From Dolichospermum sp. LEGE 00240 (GTDB lineage Bacteria > Cyanobacteriota > Cyanobacteriia > Cyanobacteriales > Nostocaceae), in the NCBI RefSeq assembly GCF_015207875.1, contig NZ_JADEVZ010000027.1, positions 1-60,217 of the forward strand: 60,217 nt of DNA, written 5' to 3'. How positions within the stretch are numbered: the first letter of the stretch is position 1; each line of letters begins with the position of its first letter. The notes below the pieces were generated by a model that saw only the letters and a program-made list of their open reading frames with translations, had not been told where the DNA came from and did not search any database. This document shows positions 25,996 through 35,420 of this stretch, piece after piece. Both the position numbers and the translations under genes were made by a program.

Positions 25996-27468
25996 TTATC
26001 TGCCGCCGACAGTGATAGAATCAACCTTAATATGGGGTTGTCCAACAGTTGTATAAATACTGCCACTAACAGAACCACAAAAGCCGGGAGCTAATTCTAA
26101 ATCTTGAGAACATAGGGAAATTTTATTCATAATTTCCTTTGCTTCACCAATCAAAGTAGCACCTTTTAATGGTTTGGTAATTTTGCCATTTTCTATTAAG
26201 TAAGCTTCGTCAACGCTAAAGTTAAATTGACCTGTTGCGCCGACACTGCCACCACCCATTTTCTTACAGTAAATGCCTTTATCAACGGAGGCAAATAGGT
26301 CTTCTGTGGTGTGTTCTCCACAATCAATATATGTATTTCGCATCCGACTAGCAGCAGCAAAAGTGTAATTTTGACGGCGGCCACTGCCTGTTCTGGGGTG
26401 TCCTGTCCGCACTGAACCGGTTCTATCAGCGAGGAAGTTTTTGAGGATGCCTTTTTCAATTAATAATGTTCTTTGGGCGGGCATTCCTTCATCGTCCATA
26501 TCAATAGTCCCAAAGGCGTTATCAGTGCGTCCTTCATCCCAAGCAGTCAGGCTTTCATGGGCGATTTTCTCACCTTTTTTATCGGCAAATGGTGTGGTTT
26601 TGTGTTCAATTTGAGTGGTTTCTAAAAGGTGTCCGCAAGCTTCATGGAAAATTACACCGCCAAAATGATTGGCCATGATAATGGGGTAAGTTCCTGATTC
26701 TACGTAATCTGCATAAAGCATTTTACCGGCTGATTCGGCGATTTGTTCGGAGGCTTGTTGATAATCCCAGGTTCTCAGGAAGTTAGCGTCACTGGTGTTA
26801 CCAGCACGTTCGCCAATGGAGGCACGGTTAGCGCCGTCAGCACAAAGGAGGTTAAACCCAACTGACTGGGTGAGGCGGATATCACGGGCAAATGTGCCGT
26901 CACTGGCAGCAACTAATACTTCTTGCCAATCACGGAAGTAGGAAGCGCGACGAGATTGGACGTGGGTAGCTTTTTTGTTAAGTTGGGCTGTACCATCCAG
27001 GAGGACTTCTCCCATTTCGCGGATAGAACTACATAAGGGCAGCCAACCGTCTTTACCGCGTTTTGTGGCGTAGTCTCTGAGTAATTCTAGGTTGATTTCG
27101 GGGATGAAACCAGTGGGACCAGGTAGTTGTAAGCCTAAGATGGAAAGGGCTTTTTCTAAAGCAGCTTTTAAACCGGCAAATGTGAGGTTATTGGTGCTAA
27201 CGTAGCAGTCAGCTTTGCCACGAAATACTCGCACTCCCGCACCTGTCGCTAAACTTGGGGAAATGCTGGTGATGGTGTCTTCTTCGGCTAAACAACTGAT
27301 GTAGTTGCGACGTTCTAGGAAGTATTCTACAAAATCTGCCCCAGCGGCGCGTCCTAGTCCCAAAAGGGTTGCCAGGGGGGCTTCCCAAGTGTCATCGAAG
27401 CGTTCTGTGGTGGATGAATATTGTAAACTGGGAAGTTGATTTGAGAGAAGTAGGGTATTTGTAAGCAT
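25996..27468 (-). CDS. tldD: TldD metalloprotease subunit
   Basis: The 490-residue catalytic subunit of the TldD/TldE protease. The zinc-binding HExxxH is at residues 275-280 in '[20 protein letters not shown]'. The C-terminal '[20 protein letters not shown]' and '[20 protein letters not shown]' with the final 'ITVGGR' are typical. It reads as one intact frame. A decayed partial copy of its 5' third is found 2 kb upstream at 29641-29737, so the region has undergone duplication. It is co-directional with tldE and with the ATPase genes upstream. Confidence 0.93.
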   Translation of the reverse strand: MLTNTLLLSNQLPSLQYSSTTERFDDTWEAPLATLLGLGRAAGADFVEYFLERRNYISCLAEEDTITSISPSLATGAGVRVFRGKADCYVSTNNLTFAGLKAALEKALSILGLQLPGPTGFIPEINLELLRDYATKRGKDGWLPLCSSIREMGEVLLDGTAQLNKKATHVQSRRASYFRDWQEVLVAASDGTFARDIRLTQSVGFNLLCADGANRASIGERAGNTSDANFLRTWDYQQASEQIAESAGKMLYADYVESGTYPIIMANHFGGVIFHEACGHLLETTQIEHKTTPFADKKGEKIAHESLTAWDEGRTDNAFGTIDMDDEGMPAQRTLLIEKGILKNFLADRTGSVRTGHPRTGSGRRQNYTFAAASRMRNTYIDCGEHTTEDLFASVDKGIYCKKMGGGSVGATGQFNFSVDEAYLIENGKITKPLKGATLIGEAKEIMNKISLCSQDLELAPGFCGSVSGSIYTTVGQPHIKVDSITVGGR

Positions 27469-27562
27469 GAAGTGCCTCGTCTGCTGGCGTTATCTACAGA
27501 TATGACTGAAAAAAATCCTGGTGTATTCACTCTAACAAATCTATGAAAGCTGTTGTTGGCAG

Positions 27563-28372
27563 TTAGGCTGTAGGGTTTTCCGCCATATTGTCTAATTGTT
27601 GTTGTGTTACCTCACTTAAGATCCCATCATGAAAGTGATATTGTTCAGCCTGGAATAGTTCTAGAATTTCTGGATATGGGTATTTTTGTAAAACTTTGTA
27701 GCACCAATAAAATAAAGTTCTCAGGTATGCACAGGTATCAGAACGAGATAAAATATGTTCAACTCTGAGAAGTTTTAGTATTTTTCCACCATCCTCTTTT
27801 TCATCAAATCCAGGATATAACTTTTTTAATTCATTTTTAGGATGGGGTATTTTTTCAACATCTTCAGGATAATCCTGTAAAGGAGTTACTAAACCTAAAG
27901 CTATATTGATTGCGTGAGAATCAGCAAAGTAGTAGGCTTCAATCATGTTTACTAAAAAATGAACTGAAGCACGCTTTTTTTGTTCTAGTAAAATCAAATC
28001 TAGTGCTTCTCGATATACTTGGAAAACTTGTGGAGCTTTGCTCACTCTATCTTTTTCTAAGTCATCTACTAACAATACATATCTACATGAATTTTCTAAC
28101 AAATAGGATCTAGCTACACAACCAATTTTTTGCTGATTTTGAGTCAAATCCTTCTTGTTTGTTCCAATAATAGATAAAGTATGTTTTTTAAGAGAATTTC
28201 TAGGCGAAAGCTGTCCAATACGCCTAATAATTTTAAATGTACATATACCAGTTTTTGTGAGATTTTTGAATAAGCTTGGTAGATGCTCTGTTTCAGTTTC
28301 ACCTGTAACAATCAATCCAAATTCAAACCCAGAATAGCATGGCTGGTTGCTAGTGATATTTTCTCCATTCAT
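27563..28372 (-). CDS. DUF4276-type (TOPRIM-like) effector protein
   Basis: A 269-residue soluble protein. 'GLIVTGETETEHLPSLFKNL' near residue 20, 'YVLLVDDLEKDR' around 98 and 'LVNMIEAYYFAD' around 140 fit the DUF4276 family, which I relate to TOPRIM-like nucleases (acidic E...DxD pattern). The ATG overlaps the stop of the upstream ATPase gene by four bases (ATGA), implying translational coupling and a two-protein unit. DUF4276 proteins are often paired with SMC/OLD-like ATPases in predicted defence cassettes. Enzymatic activity is inferred, not seen; family placement is from memory. Confidence 0.7.
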   Translation of the reverse strand: MNGENITSNQPCYSGFEFGLIVTGETETEHLPSLFKNLTKTGICTFKIIRRIGQLSPRNSLKKHTLSIIGTNKKDLTQNQQKIGCVARSYLLENSCRYVLLVDDLEKDRVSKAPQVFQVYREALDLILLEQKKRASVHFLVNMIEAYYFADSHAINIALGLVTPLQDYPEDVEKIPHPKNELKKLYPGFDEKEDGGKILKLLRVEHILSRSDTCAYLRTLFYWCYKVLQKYPYPEILELFQAEQYHFHDGILSEVTQQQLDNMAENPTA

Positions 28373-29562
28373 TGACTTAATTCCTCAGCATCAGACTGAC
28401 TTTGGGGGGCAATCATTTCAGCCATATATAATGAACCTGTAGCATATTCTTCTAACAAATCTTGAATATCTGTTATTTCGCTAACCCTTTTCATCACAGT
28501 TTGTCCATTTTTATCAAGTTCGGTCGCCCATATATTTTGTGGTTCAAATTGACTAATTAAAACTGGTGAATGAGTGGCAATAAATACTTGTTTATTCAAT
28601 TTTTCTGTAGCCAGTTTCACTGCTTTACCAAAAACTGCCAATGCCCAAGGATGAAGAGATATATCAGGTTCATCTAATAAAATTAAGGAATAACCATTAG
28701 GTTTTTCAGAAAATAATGCCGTGAGATTAATAAGCATTTGAATATATCCGTCAGATACTCCTGAAGCTTGAATTGGTTTACGTCGTCTTTTATCTAAAAA
28801 ATTTGCATAAACTGTATTTCTGCCAGTTTGCTCAAAATATAAACCATCGAAAGCTGGGAAACTTTCGCGCATAAATTTCATAATTGTGTCATATCTATCA
28901 TCAATTACTTGTCTATCATGTAAGTTTCTCAAAACAGACCATAAATTTTCACATCTATCTTGTAATCTATCACCAGGTTCTGATTCTGAACCGGCTCTTC
29001 TCAGATTAAATAGAGAAGCACCTCTTAAATGATAAGAACGTGCAGCACGAAGTAATCTGTCTAACTCTGATGCAGTACCATCACCTTTCCCAAAGGCTAC
29101 ATAGCTAGTTAGGGCAAGTTTTTCAGGTTCTCTGAGAGTAATAGTAGTTTCATCTTCTCCCATAAATTGATAAAATGTTGCTTTATCACTACCTATGGTT
29201 CTGTTAATAAGTAATTGATTATTAATTTTATTAATTAATTTCTCACCCGCAAAAGCTTCAATTCTTCCAGAAGATAATCCAAATGAAACTTCATATTTAG
29301 TTGATTCATCTTCTATTTCAATTAATATATTATCTGTTTCACTTGCTCCATCCCAAAGAATACCAATTCCATGATCTCTAAATGAGGAAGCTGAATCAAC
29401 TCCTCTAATTGCACAATCTCTAATAAACCAGATTGTATCTAGAAATGTTGATTTTCCCGCTCCATTGGGTCCAAAGAGAATATTGAGGGAATCAGGTGAA
29501 ATATGAACATCTGCCAGGGAGCGGAAGTTTTTGATGTGTAAATGATTGAGGTTATTCAGCAT
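28369..29562 (-). CDS. SMC/OLD-like AAA ATPase paired with DUF4276
   Basis: A 397-residue ABC-type ATPase of the AAA_15/AAA_21 kind. Walker A GPNGAGKST is at residues 31-39, the signature-like 'GVSDGYIQML' follows in the second half, then Walker B 'SLILLDEPDISLHP' and the H-loop 'ATHSPVL'. The N-terminus 'LHIKNFRSLADVHI' is typical of RecF/OLD-like ATPases. No coiled-coil arm longer than about 100 residues is present. It is the first gene of a coupled pair with the DUF4276 gene. It lacks an in-cis TOPRIM domain, so the partner probably supplies the effector. Confidence 0.85.
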   Translation of the reverse strand: MLNNLNHLHIKNFRSLADVHISPDSLNILFGPNGAGKSTFLDTIWFIRDCAIRGVDSASSFRDHGIGILWDGASETDNILIEIEDESTKYEVSFGLSSGRIEAFAGEKLINKINNQLLINRTIGSDKATFYQFMGEDETTITLREPEKLALTSYVAFGKGDGTASELDRLLRAARSYHLRGASLFNLRRAGSESEPGDRLQDRCENLWSVLRNLHDRQVIDDRYDTIMKFMRESFPAFDGLYFEQTGRNTVYANFLDKRRRKPIQASGVSDGYIQMLINLTALFSEKPNGYSLILLDEPDISLHPWALAVFGKAVKLATEKLNKQVFIATHSPVLISQFEPQNIWATELDKNGQTVMKRVSEITDIQDLLEEYATGSLYMAEMIAPQSQSDAEELSQ

Positions 29563-29640
29563 GATAACATTTTACTTCAATAAGGTGGATACTTAAATGT
29601 AGTTTACAGTAAATATTAAAATTGTTGATAATTTAGCCAA

Positions 29641-29737
29641 GGATTTCTCCCATTTCCCGGATAGGACTAGATAAGGGTCTTCCTAAGTGTCATCAAAGCG
29701 TTATTTGGTGGATGAATATTGTAAACTAGGAAGATAA
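29641..29737 (-). pseudogene. decayed fragment of a second tldD copy
   Basis: Two adjoining pieces match tldD. 29641-29677 matches 27003-27039 (33 of 37 bases, around residues 143-155) and 29679-29737 matches about 27381-27440 (around residues 10-29), in the same order and strand but with about 340 bp missing between them. It has no intact frame. This shows that a tldD-like 5' region once lay on the far side of the ATPase-DUF4276 pair. Confidence 0.85.
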
Positions 29738-29755
29738 ATTTATTTCATACTCTCA

Positions 29756-30280
29756 TCATTTGCCACGACTACTGCGGCGTGTCGGTGGCTGAGGCTGTGG
29801 TGGTTCTTGAGATTTTAAACCATTATCATCTGTCAGAAATTCTACATGAAAACCTTTTTTTTGATAGTAATACCAACCCAAGACTACAATACTCGCATCT
29901 CCCATAGAAGTTTTTTCTACAGCTTGATTAGGAAATTTTTCTGCTAAATTTTTCAATCCTTCTGCTTCCCATAATACAATTTGTTCACGAAAAGCAGCCC
30001 AAGGACTTTTTTCGTCGGCCGCATAAATCATAATTTCGGCAAATTTTTCTGATGTTATTCTTTTACTATCTGAATTTGTGGTTTTAGCTTGGGCAATATG
30101 ATTACCTGTTTCTATCACTGTCGCTAATGGCAGTACCAAGGTTGTTCCTTTTTCAATTTCTGTGAGAATTTTTTCATTAACAAGTTCAAAGTCCCATTTA
30201 TTATTACCAGCAGTTTCTTTACCTGGAACTTTTAACCAGACGCACAATAAAGATGTATCTATTAATAAAACTTTTCTCAT
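29756..30280 (-). CDS. PIN-like nuclease paired with AAA ATPase
   Basis: A 174-residue protein with the pattern of a PIN-domain ribonuclease: Asp8 in 'VLLIDTSLL', Glu57 in 'LATVIETGNHI', Asp128 in 'SMGDASIVVLG' and Asp151/Asp152 in 'FLTDDNGLK' are correctly spaced for the four acidic metal ligands. The tail after residue 158 is proline- and arginine-rich and probably unstructured. Its start is 8 bp after the stop of the upstream AAA ATPase, so the two form a unit. No small antitoxin gene is present, which argues against an ordinary VapBC pair; an ATPase-controlled effector is more likely. Confidence 0.75.
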   Translation of the reverse strand: MRKVLLIDTSLLCVWLKVPGKETAGNNKWDFELVNEKILTEIEKGTTLVLPLATVIETGNHIAQAKTTNSDSKRITSEKFAEIMIYAADEKSPWAAFREQIVLWEAEGLKNLAEKFPNQAVEKTSMGDASIVVLGWYYYQKKGFHVEFLTDDNGLKSQEPPQPQPPTRRSSRGK

Positions 30281-30288
30281 ATTTTTAA

Positions 30289-31524
30289 TTACTCCCCATG
30301 AGAAAGGCTGCGTTCAATTGCGCCTTTAGTTGTCATTTGTCCCAAGGAATAGGATGCAAATAATTTAGGGAAGTTGTCAATATCTTCTAAAAGGGTAAGT
30401 TTACTTTCTCCTGTTTCCGAATCTCGATGTGCGACAACTACAAAGGGAACTATTTCGGGACCGAACGCATCTAGTAAAGCTGGGTTATGGGTAGTGAGTA
30501 AAATATCAATATTGCGTTTAGTGCCAATTTCTTTTAATATTTTTACCAGTAGTGCTGCACGGGAAGGATGTAAACCATTATCTATTTCTTCTATGACAAT
30601 TTGACTACCTTCAGGACGAGTTAATAATGCTGTGAGAATGGCTAGAAAGCGTAATGTTCCATCTGACATACTTCTCGCATCAATTTCTGTGATTTCTCCT
30701 GGTTTCCATTCTTCCTGACAATAAAGCATTGCATCTGTTTTCAGTCTTCCTACTGGTTCAGCCCATACTTTCTTAATATCACCTTCTGGTAAATCTTTTA
30801 AATATTCAGATAGCGTATTTTCAATTTCTGTTTTTTTATCATCTGGTAATCCTGCTAATACTCCAGCAATATTTGAACCATCGCTTTCTATATTTTCAGA
30901 AAGTCTTGAGTAATCGCGCATTTTAGATGAAATCGGATTTAAAACTAAAAGATTGGACAAATTATCAATAGTAAAATTTGTTGCTATTTTTGGTAGTTTC
31001 AAATATTTTTGATTGTCTTCTTCTACATCTGTTGGTTGTTCTAGTATTTTTTTATCATTTCTTCGTGTTTTTGATAGTCTCCAAACTCTTGTACCTTTGA
31101 AGTGTAAACCACTCTTTGCTTGATAATAAAAATCCATAAGTTTAATTTTAAGTATATCATTATTATTCATGTCTATAATTTCTAGATATTCTTCACAAAG
31201 CTTGAAGGAAGGTAGTGTTTGTATTTGTAAATTATATAAATAATCTGCATCATCTTCAGCACCAACTAACACCTTTAAAGTAAACTCATTTTCACCTTTT
31301 CGTGCAGCTAATTCAACACCTCCACGAATAGAAGAAAGTGTTTTATCCCCTGCTAAAGCTGTTTCAATATTTTCACCGTTCGCTATTCTTTGCAAAAATT
31401 CCAAAGCTTCAACTACATTAGATTTACCACTTGCATTAGTGCCAATAAGCACAGTTAAAGGATCAAGTGGAAGTTCTGCATAACGGAAACTTTTCCAATT
31501 TTCGAGAATGAGTTTTTTCAGCAT
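30289..31524 (-). CDS. AAA_21-type ATPase paired with PIN-like protein
   Basis: A 411-residue SMC/RecF-like ATPase. Walker A 'GTNASGKSN' is at 28-36, the signature 'SMSDGTLRFLAIL' and Walker B 'QIVIEEIDNGLHPSRA' are in the C-terminal half, and 'TTHNPALLDAF' carries the H-loop. ATG at 31524 is preferred over the TTG two codons earlier. It is the first gene of the two-gene unit with the PIN-like protein. It is clearly a different subfamily from the ATPase at 28369-29562, so the two pairs are not a recent duplication of each other. Confidence 0.85.
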   Translation of the reverse strand: MLKKLILENWKSFRYAELPLDPLTVLIGTNASGKSNVVEALEFLQRIANGENIETALAGDKTLSSIRGGVELAARKGENEFTLKVLVGAEDDADYLYNLQIQTLPSFKLCEEYLEIIDMNNNDILKIKLMDFYYQAKSGLHFKGTRVWRLSKTRRNDKKILEQPTDVEEDNQKYLKLPKIATNFTIDNLSNLLVLNPISSKMRDYSRLSENIESDGSNIAGVLAGLPDDKKTEIENTLSEYLKDLPEGDIKKVWAEPVGRLKTDAMLYCQEEWKPGEITEIDARSMSDGTLRFLAILTALLTRPEGSQIVIEEIDNGLHPSRAALLVKILKEIGTKRNIDILLTTHNPALLDAFGPEIVPFVVVAHRDSETGESKLTLLEDIDNFPKLFASYSLGQMTTKGAIERSLSHGE

Positions 31525-31866
31525 AATCAAAATTACATATATTTTATTTACTTAAGACTTATAATATAAACCAAATTTTCTTGATTCTGCGTCAGTCTTG
31601 CTGGTTGATATATTTTTGATGCTAGGGTAGTAAGAAAGCGCAACAATGGGAAGTTTGACAAGGTTTAATTATATCAAAAAGGTTGAAAATCTGTAACAGA
31701 TGGTAAGGAGACAAGATCCTTTTTTATCTTTGAGACTATAATATCTTTTATCCAACTATCAACACCCTCTTTCCCCTCACTAAATTATCTTATGACAGAG
31801 GGTGGATAATCGCCGACTTATATGAGATTATGGCTCGAAATTGCGAAAATTTCTGAAAGAATTAGC
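31525..31866. other. promoter gap of the ATPase-PIN unit
   Basis: About 340 AT-rich bases with no gene and no strong hairpin. It must contain the promoter for the ATPase-PIN pair on the minus strand. Confidence 0.4.
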
Positions 31867-32079
31867 TTAAAACCAACTTTTATTCAGCAGTTTGTGACTA
31901 ATAATCACCACAAACATCAACAAACCAAACTGAATTGGCCAAGGTGCTAATACTAAACTTACAATAAAAATGACGGCTGTGAAAACACCTGCAATATTAG
32001 TGATTTCATCATCATTTCTTTTGAAGAGATAGCTAGTCATTACACCTGTAACTAATGTCATCAAGAAAAATAAAGGCAT
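31867..32079 (-). CDS. small membrane protein, unknown
   Basis: A 70-residue protein with three predicted hydrophobic helices (about residues 2-17, 26-44 and 48-62): 'MPLFFLMTLVTGVMTSYLFK', then RNDDE as a charged turn, then 'FIVSLVLAPWPIQFGLLMFV'. No family is recognised beyond a resemblance to small conserved cyanobacterial membrane proteins. It is divergent from tex by 220 bp. Confidence 0.6.
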   Translation of the reverse strand: MPLFFLMTLVTGVMTSYLFKRNDDEITNIAGVFTAVIFIVSLVLAPWPIQFGLLMFVVIISHKLLNKSWF

Positions 32080-32299
32080 TTTTACTCATCTCCAAACTAC
32101 GAACTACTGTTTAATACCAGTAGAGTTAGACCATTTTCAGGAACGTTACTGATCATATACTTAAGTAAAGCAAAATGGCAATGATTTTATTGTCAAGCTA
32201 GGGAATCGCTATTTTCAAATAGTGCCATTATTTGGTACATTGAACTAACACTATCTATTCGTGCTGGAATTCATTTAACACTTTTAATTTAAATACCCG

Positions 32300-34459
32300 A
32301 TGTTGAACATTTCCCAACTCCTCGCAAGTGAACTACAACTTAAACCCCAGCAGGTACAAAACGCGCTGGAACTTTTAGCAGAAGGGGCAACAATTCCCTT
32401 TATTGCGCGTTACCGTAAAGAAAAAACAGATGAAATGGATGAGGTGCAATTACGGGATTTACAAGATAGGCATAATTACTTAACGGAGTTAGAAGAAAGA
32501 AAAAAAGTAATTGTGAGTGCGATCGCTCAACAAGATAAACTTACCCCAGAACTACAAGCAAAAATAGCATCCTGTCTCCAAAAAACCGAACTGGAGGATT
32601 TATATTTACCCTATCGTCCCAAACGTCGGACTCGTGCTACCATTGCCAGGGAAAAAGGGTTAGAAGCGCTCGCCAGATTTATTCAATCTCTAAATACAAA
32701 AAATGCTGTTTCTGCATCATTAGAGGAAGAATCAGCAAAGTATATTTCCGAAACTTTAGGAGTAAAAACCGCAGATGAAGCTTTAAAAGGGGCATCTGAT
32801 ATCTTAGCCGAAGAAGTAGCAGAAAAAGCAGAATTACGGGCATATATCCGCGATTATCTTTTAGAAAATGGGCTGTTTATTTCTCGCATCAAAGACGAAC
32901 ATTCTGAAGGGACAACTAAATTTGAAATGTACCGCAATTATCAGATTAAAGTCAAAAATATTGCCCCTCATAATCTGTTGGCTTTATGTCGAGGAGAAGA
33001 TGAAAAAATCCTTAGTTTTGAAGTTGCTTATGACGAAGATTTTATCCTGGGTTATTTAGAATCTCAAGAAATCAAAACTAAAGTTCGTAACGTGCGCGAC
33101 TTTTATCAAGTCATGTTAAAAGATAGTTTTAACCGCTTGATGAAAACTTCCTTAATTAGCGAAGTAACTAAGGAGAAAAAAACCTTTGCTGATATAGAAT
33201 CAATCAAAACCTTTGAAACCAATTTACGAGAACTACTGTTATCAGCACCCGCAGGAATGAAACCGACAATGGCCATAGATCCAGGATTTAGAACCGGGTG
33301 TAAAGTTGCTATTTTAGATGAAACTGGCAAATTTTTGGAATATGAAGCTGTGTTTCCCCACCAAGCGGCAGAACAACGTCAAAAGGCGGCACAAACTATT
33401 AAGAAGCTAATTGAAAAATACCAAATTCAATTAATTGCTATTGGTAACGGTACAGCCTCACGAGAAACAGAAGAGTTTGTTGCCGAAGTATTACCAAATA
33501 TAGCCCATAAACCAATTAAAGTCATGGTTAATGAATCTGGTGCATCTATATATTCTGCCAGCGAAGTAGCTAGAGAAGAATTTCCTGATTTAGATGTTAC
33601 TGTCAGAGGTGCAATTAGTATTGGTAGAAGATTACAAGATCCTTTAGCGGAATTAGTGAAAATAGATCCTAAATCAATTGGTGTTGGACAATATCAACAC
33701 GACGTTGATCAAAAATTACTGAAAAAGAAATTAGATGAAACCGTCGAAAGTTGCGTGAATTATGTGGGTGTAGACTTAAATACCGCCTCTAAAGAATTGC
33801 TAACATTTGTTTCAGGAATTACCCCGACTATAGCCAATAATATTATTGCCCATCGCAACGAAAATGGCGCATTTAAAAATCGTCGTCAACTCTTAAAAGT
33901 AGCCAAACTAGGACCAAAAGCCTTTGAACAAGCCGCAGGTTTTTTAAGAATTCGTGGTGGTGAAAATCCCTTAGATAATACCGCAGTTCATCCAGAAAGT
34001 TACGCCCTGGTACAATCTATTGCGGCTGATTTGGAAGTATCCTTAAATCAAGTTACACAAATTGCAGAAAAACTCAAAAAAGCCAACATCAAAAAATACG
34101 TTACCGACACCATTGGAGAACCAACCCTGCGCGACATTCTCAGCGAATTAGAAAAACCAGGTAGAGATCCCCGTGCTGAATTTAAATATGCTACCTTTAA
34201 AGAAGGAATCAAAGAAATTAAAGATCTAACCGTAGGAATGCAACTAGAAGGAATTATTACCAACGTTGCTAACTTCGGTGCTTTCGTTGATATTGGAGTC
34301 CATCAAGATGGTTTAGTGCATATTTCCCAACTTGCGGATAGATTTGTAGATGATCCCAAAAAAATTGTGAAAGTTGGACAAGTTGTGAAAGTACAAGTTT
34401 TAGAAATCAACGAAAAACTCAAACGCATAGCTTTATCAATGAAAGGAATCAAACAATAA
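32300..34459 (+). CDS. tex: Tex-family RNA-binding transcription accessory protein
   Basis: A 719-residue, full-length Tex protein, related to eukaryotic Spt6. N-terminal helical 'ATIPFIARYRKEKTDEMDEV' (about residue 31), the YqgF-like RNase H fold 'TMAIDPGFRTGCKVAILDET', tandem helix-hairpin-helix motifs ('ELLTFVSGITPTIANNIIAH' region) and a C-terminal S1 RNA-binding domain ('GIITNVANFGAFVDIGVHQD') appear in the expected order. Tex affects transcription and RNA processing in bacteria, but its precise role is unsettled. It is monocistronic, with AT-rich flanks. Confidence 0.95.
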   Translation: MLNISQLLASELQLKPQQVQNALELLAEGATIPFIARYRKEKTDEMDEVQLRDLQDRHNYLTELEERKKVIVSAIAQQDKLTPELQAKIASCLQKTELEDLYLPYRPKRRTRATIAREKGLEALARFIQSLNTKNAVSASLEEESAKYISETLGVKTADEALKGASDILAEEVAEKAELRAYIRDYLLENGLFISRIKDEHSEGTTKFEMYRNYQIKVKNIAPHNLLALCRGEDEKILSFEVAYDEDFILGYLESQEIKTKVRNVRDFYQVMLKDSFNRLMKTSLISEVTKEKKTFADIESIKTFETNLRELLLSAPAGMKPTMAIDPGFRTGCKVAILDETGKFLEYEAVFPHQAAEQRQKAAQTIKKLIEKYQIQLIAIGNGTASRETEEFVAEVLPNIAHKPIKVMVNESGASIYSASEVAREEFPDLDVTVRGAISIGRRLQDPLAELVKIDPKSIGVGQYQHDVDQKLLKKKLDETVESCVNYVGVDLNTASKELLTFVSGITPTIANNIIAHRNENGAFKNRRQLLKVAKLGPKAFEQAAGFLRIRGGENPLDNTAVHPESYALVQSIAADLEVSLNQVTQIAEKLKKANIKKYVTDTIGEPTLRDILSELEKPGRDPRAEFKYATFKEGIKEIKDLTVGMQLEGIITNVANFGAFVDIGVHQDGLVHISQLADRFVDDPKKIVKVGQVVKVQVLEINEKLKRIALSMKGIKQ

Positions 34460-34616
34460 TTACCTCTTCCTAACTTGTTATGTTAATCATAGCCCCCTCC
34501 TCGCTTCTGGGTTGGGGGTCAAGTTTTTGGATCTCGCTCAACTTAATATACTTCTGTGATGATTCTAATACAGAAACTATAGTATGCTTAACAAGCCAAA
34601 CATCTGCCTCCTAATA

Positions 34617-35225
34617 TTAACCGATAGGATAACATCCTGGATTGACGGCATGAATAAATTCACTACCGGCTAATGGTCTTCCCCGTTTATAAGCGGCTTC
34701 TTGTGGTTGTCCCCAACCTAGTTGTAAAATAATTTCTAAAAAGTTGGGATTTTCCCACTTTAATAAAGTTGCCCATTCTGTTCTTTGGACAATTCTTTCT
34801 ACATCTACTGTGTTCACTTTTTGATGTTGTTTACCATTACTAAAACTTAGATATAAATCCATTTCTTCTGTCACCAGATACCAAAATTCTAAAAGAGAAT
34901 CTTTGGCAGGTTTCAAGATTTCTAAATCGCTTTCTAAGGCAATCAATTCTGCATCAATTTCTGGATAATGGAGATTTTTACCTTTAACTTGAATATCTTT
35001 CCAGATAATGCCAGAAACTTGATTTTCTCGTTGATATTCATGAATAGAGGCTTTAAAATCTTGGTAAGCCGTGAATCTTTGTACTCCCTCGGTTCTGATA
35101 AACGGATCTATAACAGGATTACTAGCAACAGTTATATCTAACTTTAACCTTTCTCCTTTCAAGCAAGCTTGGCGTTCGATTGCTAAAATCTGAATTAACT
35201 CTTGAGTATTGTAAATATTTGACAT
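34617..35225 (-). CDS. conserved cyanobacterial protein, unknown
   Basis: A 202-residue soluble protein starting 'MSNIYNTQELIQILAIERQA' and ending 'AGSEFIHAVNPGCYPIG'. The well-formed, charged sequence looks like a conserved cyanobacterial hypothetical protein. No catalytic motif, membrane segment or repeat is visible, and I do not know a function. A TTAGTTA tandem tract lies just upstream of the start, where its promoter should be, so that tract could influence its expression. Confidence 0.7.
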   Translation of the reverse strand: MSNIYNTQELIQILAIERQACLKGERLKLDITVASNPVIDPFIRTEGVQRFTAYQDFKASIHEYQRENQVSGIIWKDIQVKGKNLHYPEIDAELIALESDLEILKPAKDSLLEFWYLVTEEMDLYLSFSNGKQHQKVNTVDVERIVQRTEWATLLKWENPNFLEIILQLGWGQPQEAAYKRGRPLAGSEFIHAVNPGCYPIG

Positions 35226-35240
35226 CAGAACAAGACCTAA

Positions 35241-35283
35241 TTAGTTATTAGTTATTAGTTATTAGTTATTAGTTATTAGTTAT
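35241..35283. repeat. TTAGTTA heptamer tandem repeat
   Basis: Six copies of a 7-base unit (TTAGTTA and its phase variants) 16 bp upstream of the minus-strand gene start at 35225. Copy-number change by slippage here would alter the spacing of promoter elements. Confidence 0.85.
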
Positions 35284-35335
35284 GAAACTAATTGTTAATT
35301 TTGTGTCAGATGGTCATCAAGATTGAGTGAATATC

Positions 35336-35420
35336 TACAGCAGAATTTAGGAGTCAGGAGTAAAAATAGTTTGCTGTCTGGTTTTGAATTTAGATCCTGT
35401 ACCTTATTAGTCTGCAATCT
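35336..35420. repeat. TACAGCAG-ended element, copy 1
   Basis: Aligns with 37010-37114: both have TACAGCAG at the left, a 'GGAGTCAGGAGTAAAA' segment, then 'TTTAGATCCTGTA' and 'CTGCAATCTG'. This copy has fewer GGAGTCA units and a less perfect right end (CTGATTTA in place of CTGCTGTA). Confidence 0.7.

Noticed and set aside
29756-30280. PIN-like gene as the toxin of a VapBC pair
   Set aside because: No small antitoxin frame is present beside it; it is instead tightly linked to an AAA ATPase.
35241-35283. Regularly spaced repeats that might be read as a CRISPR array (also 3037-3066, 21921-21950, 37019-37048, 52835-52868)
   Set aside because: The units are 7 bases with no unique spacers and no cas genes nearby. 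They are simple heptamer tandem arrays.
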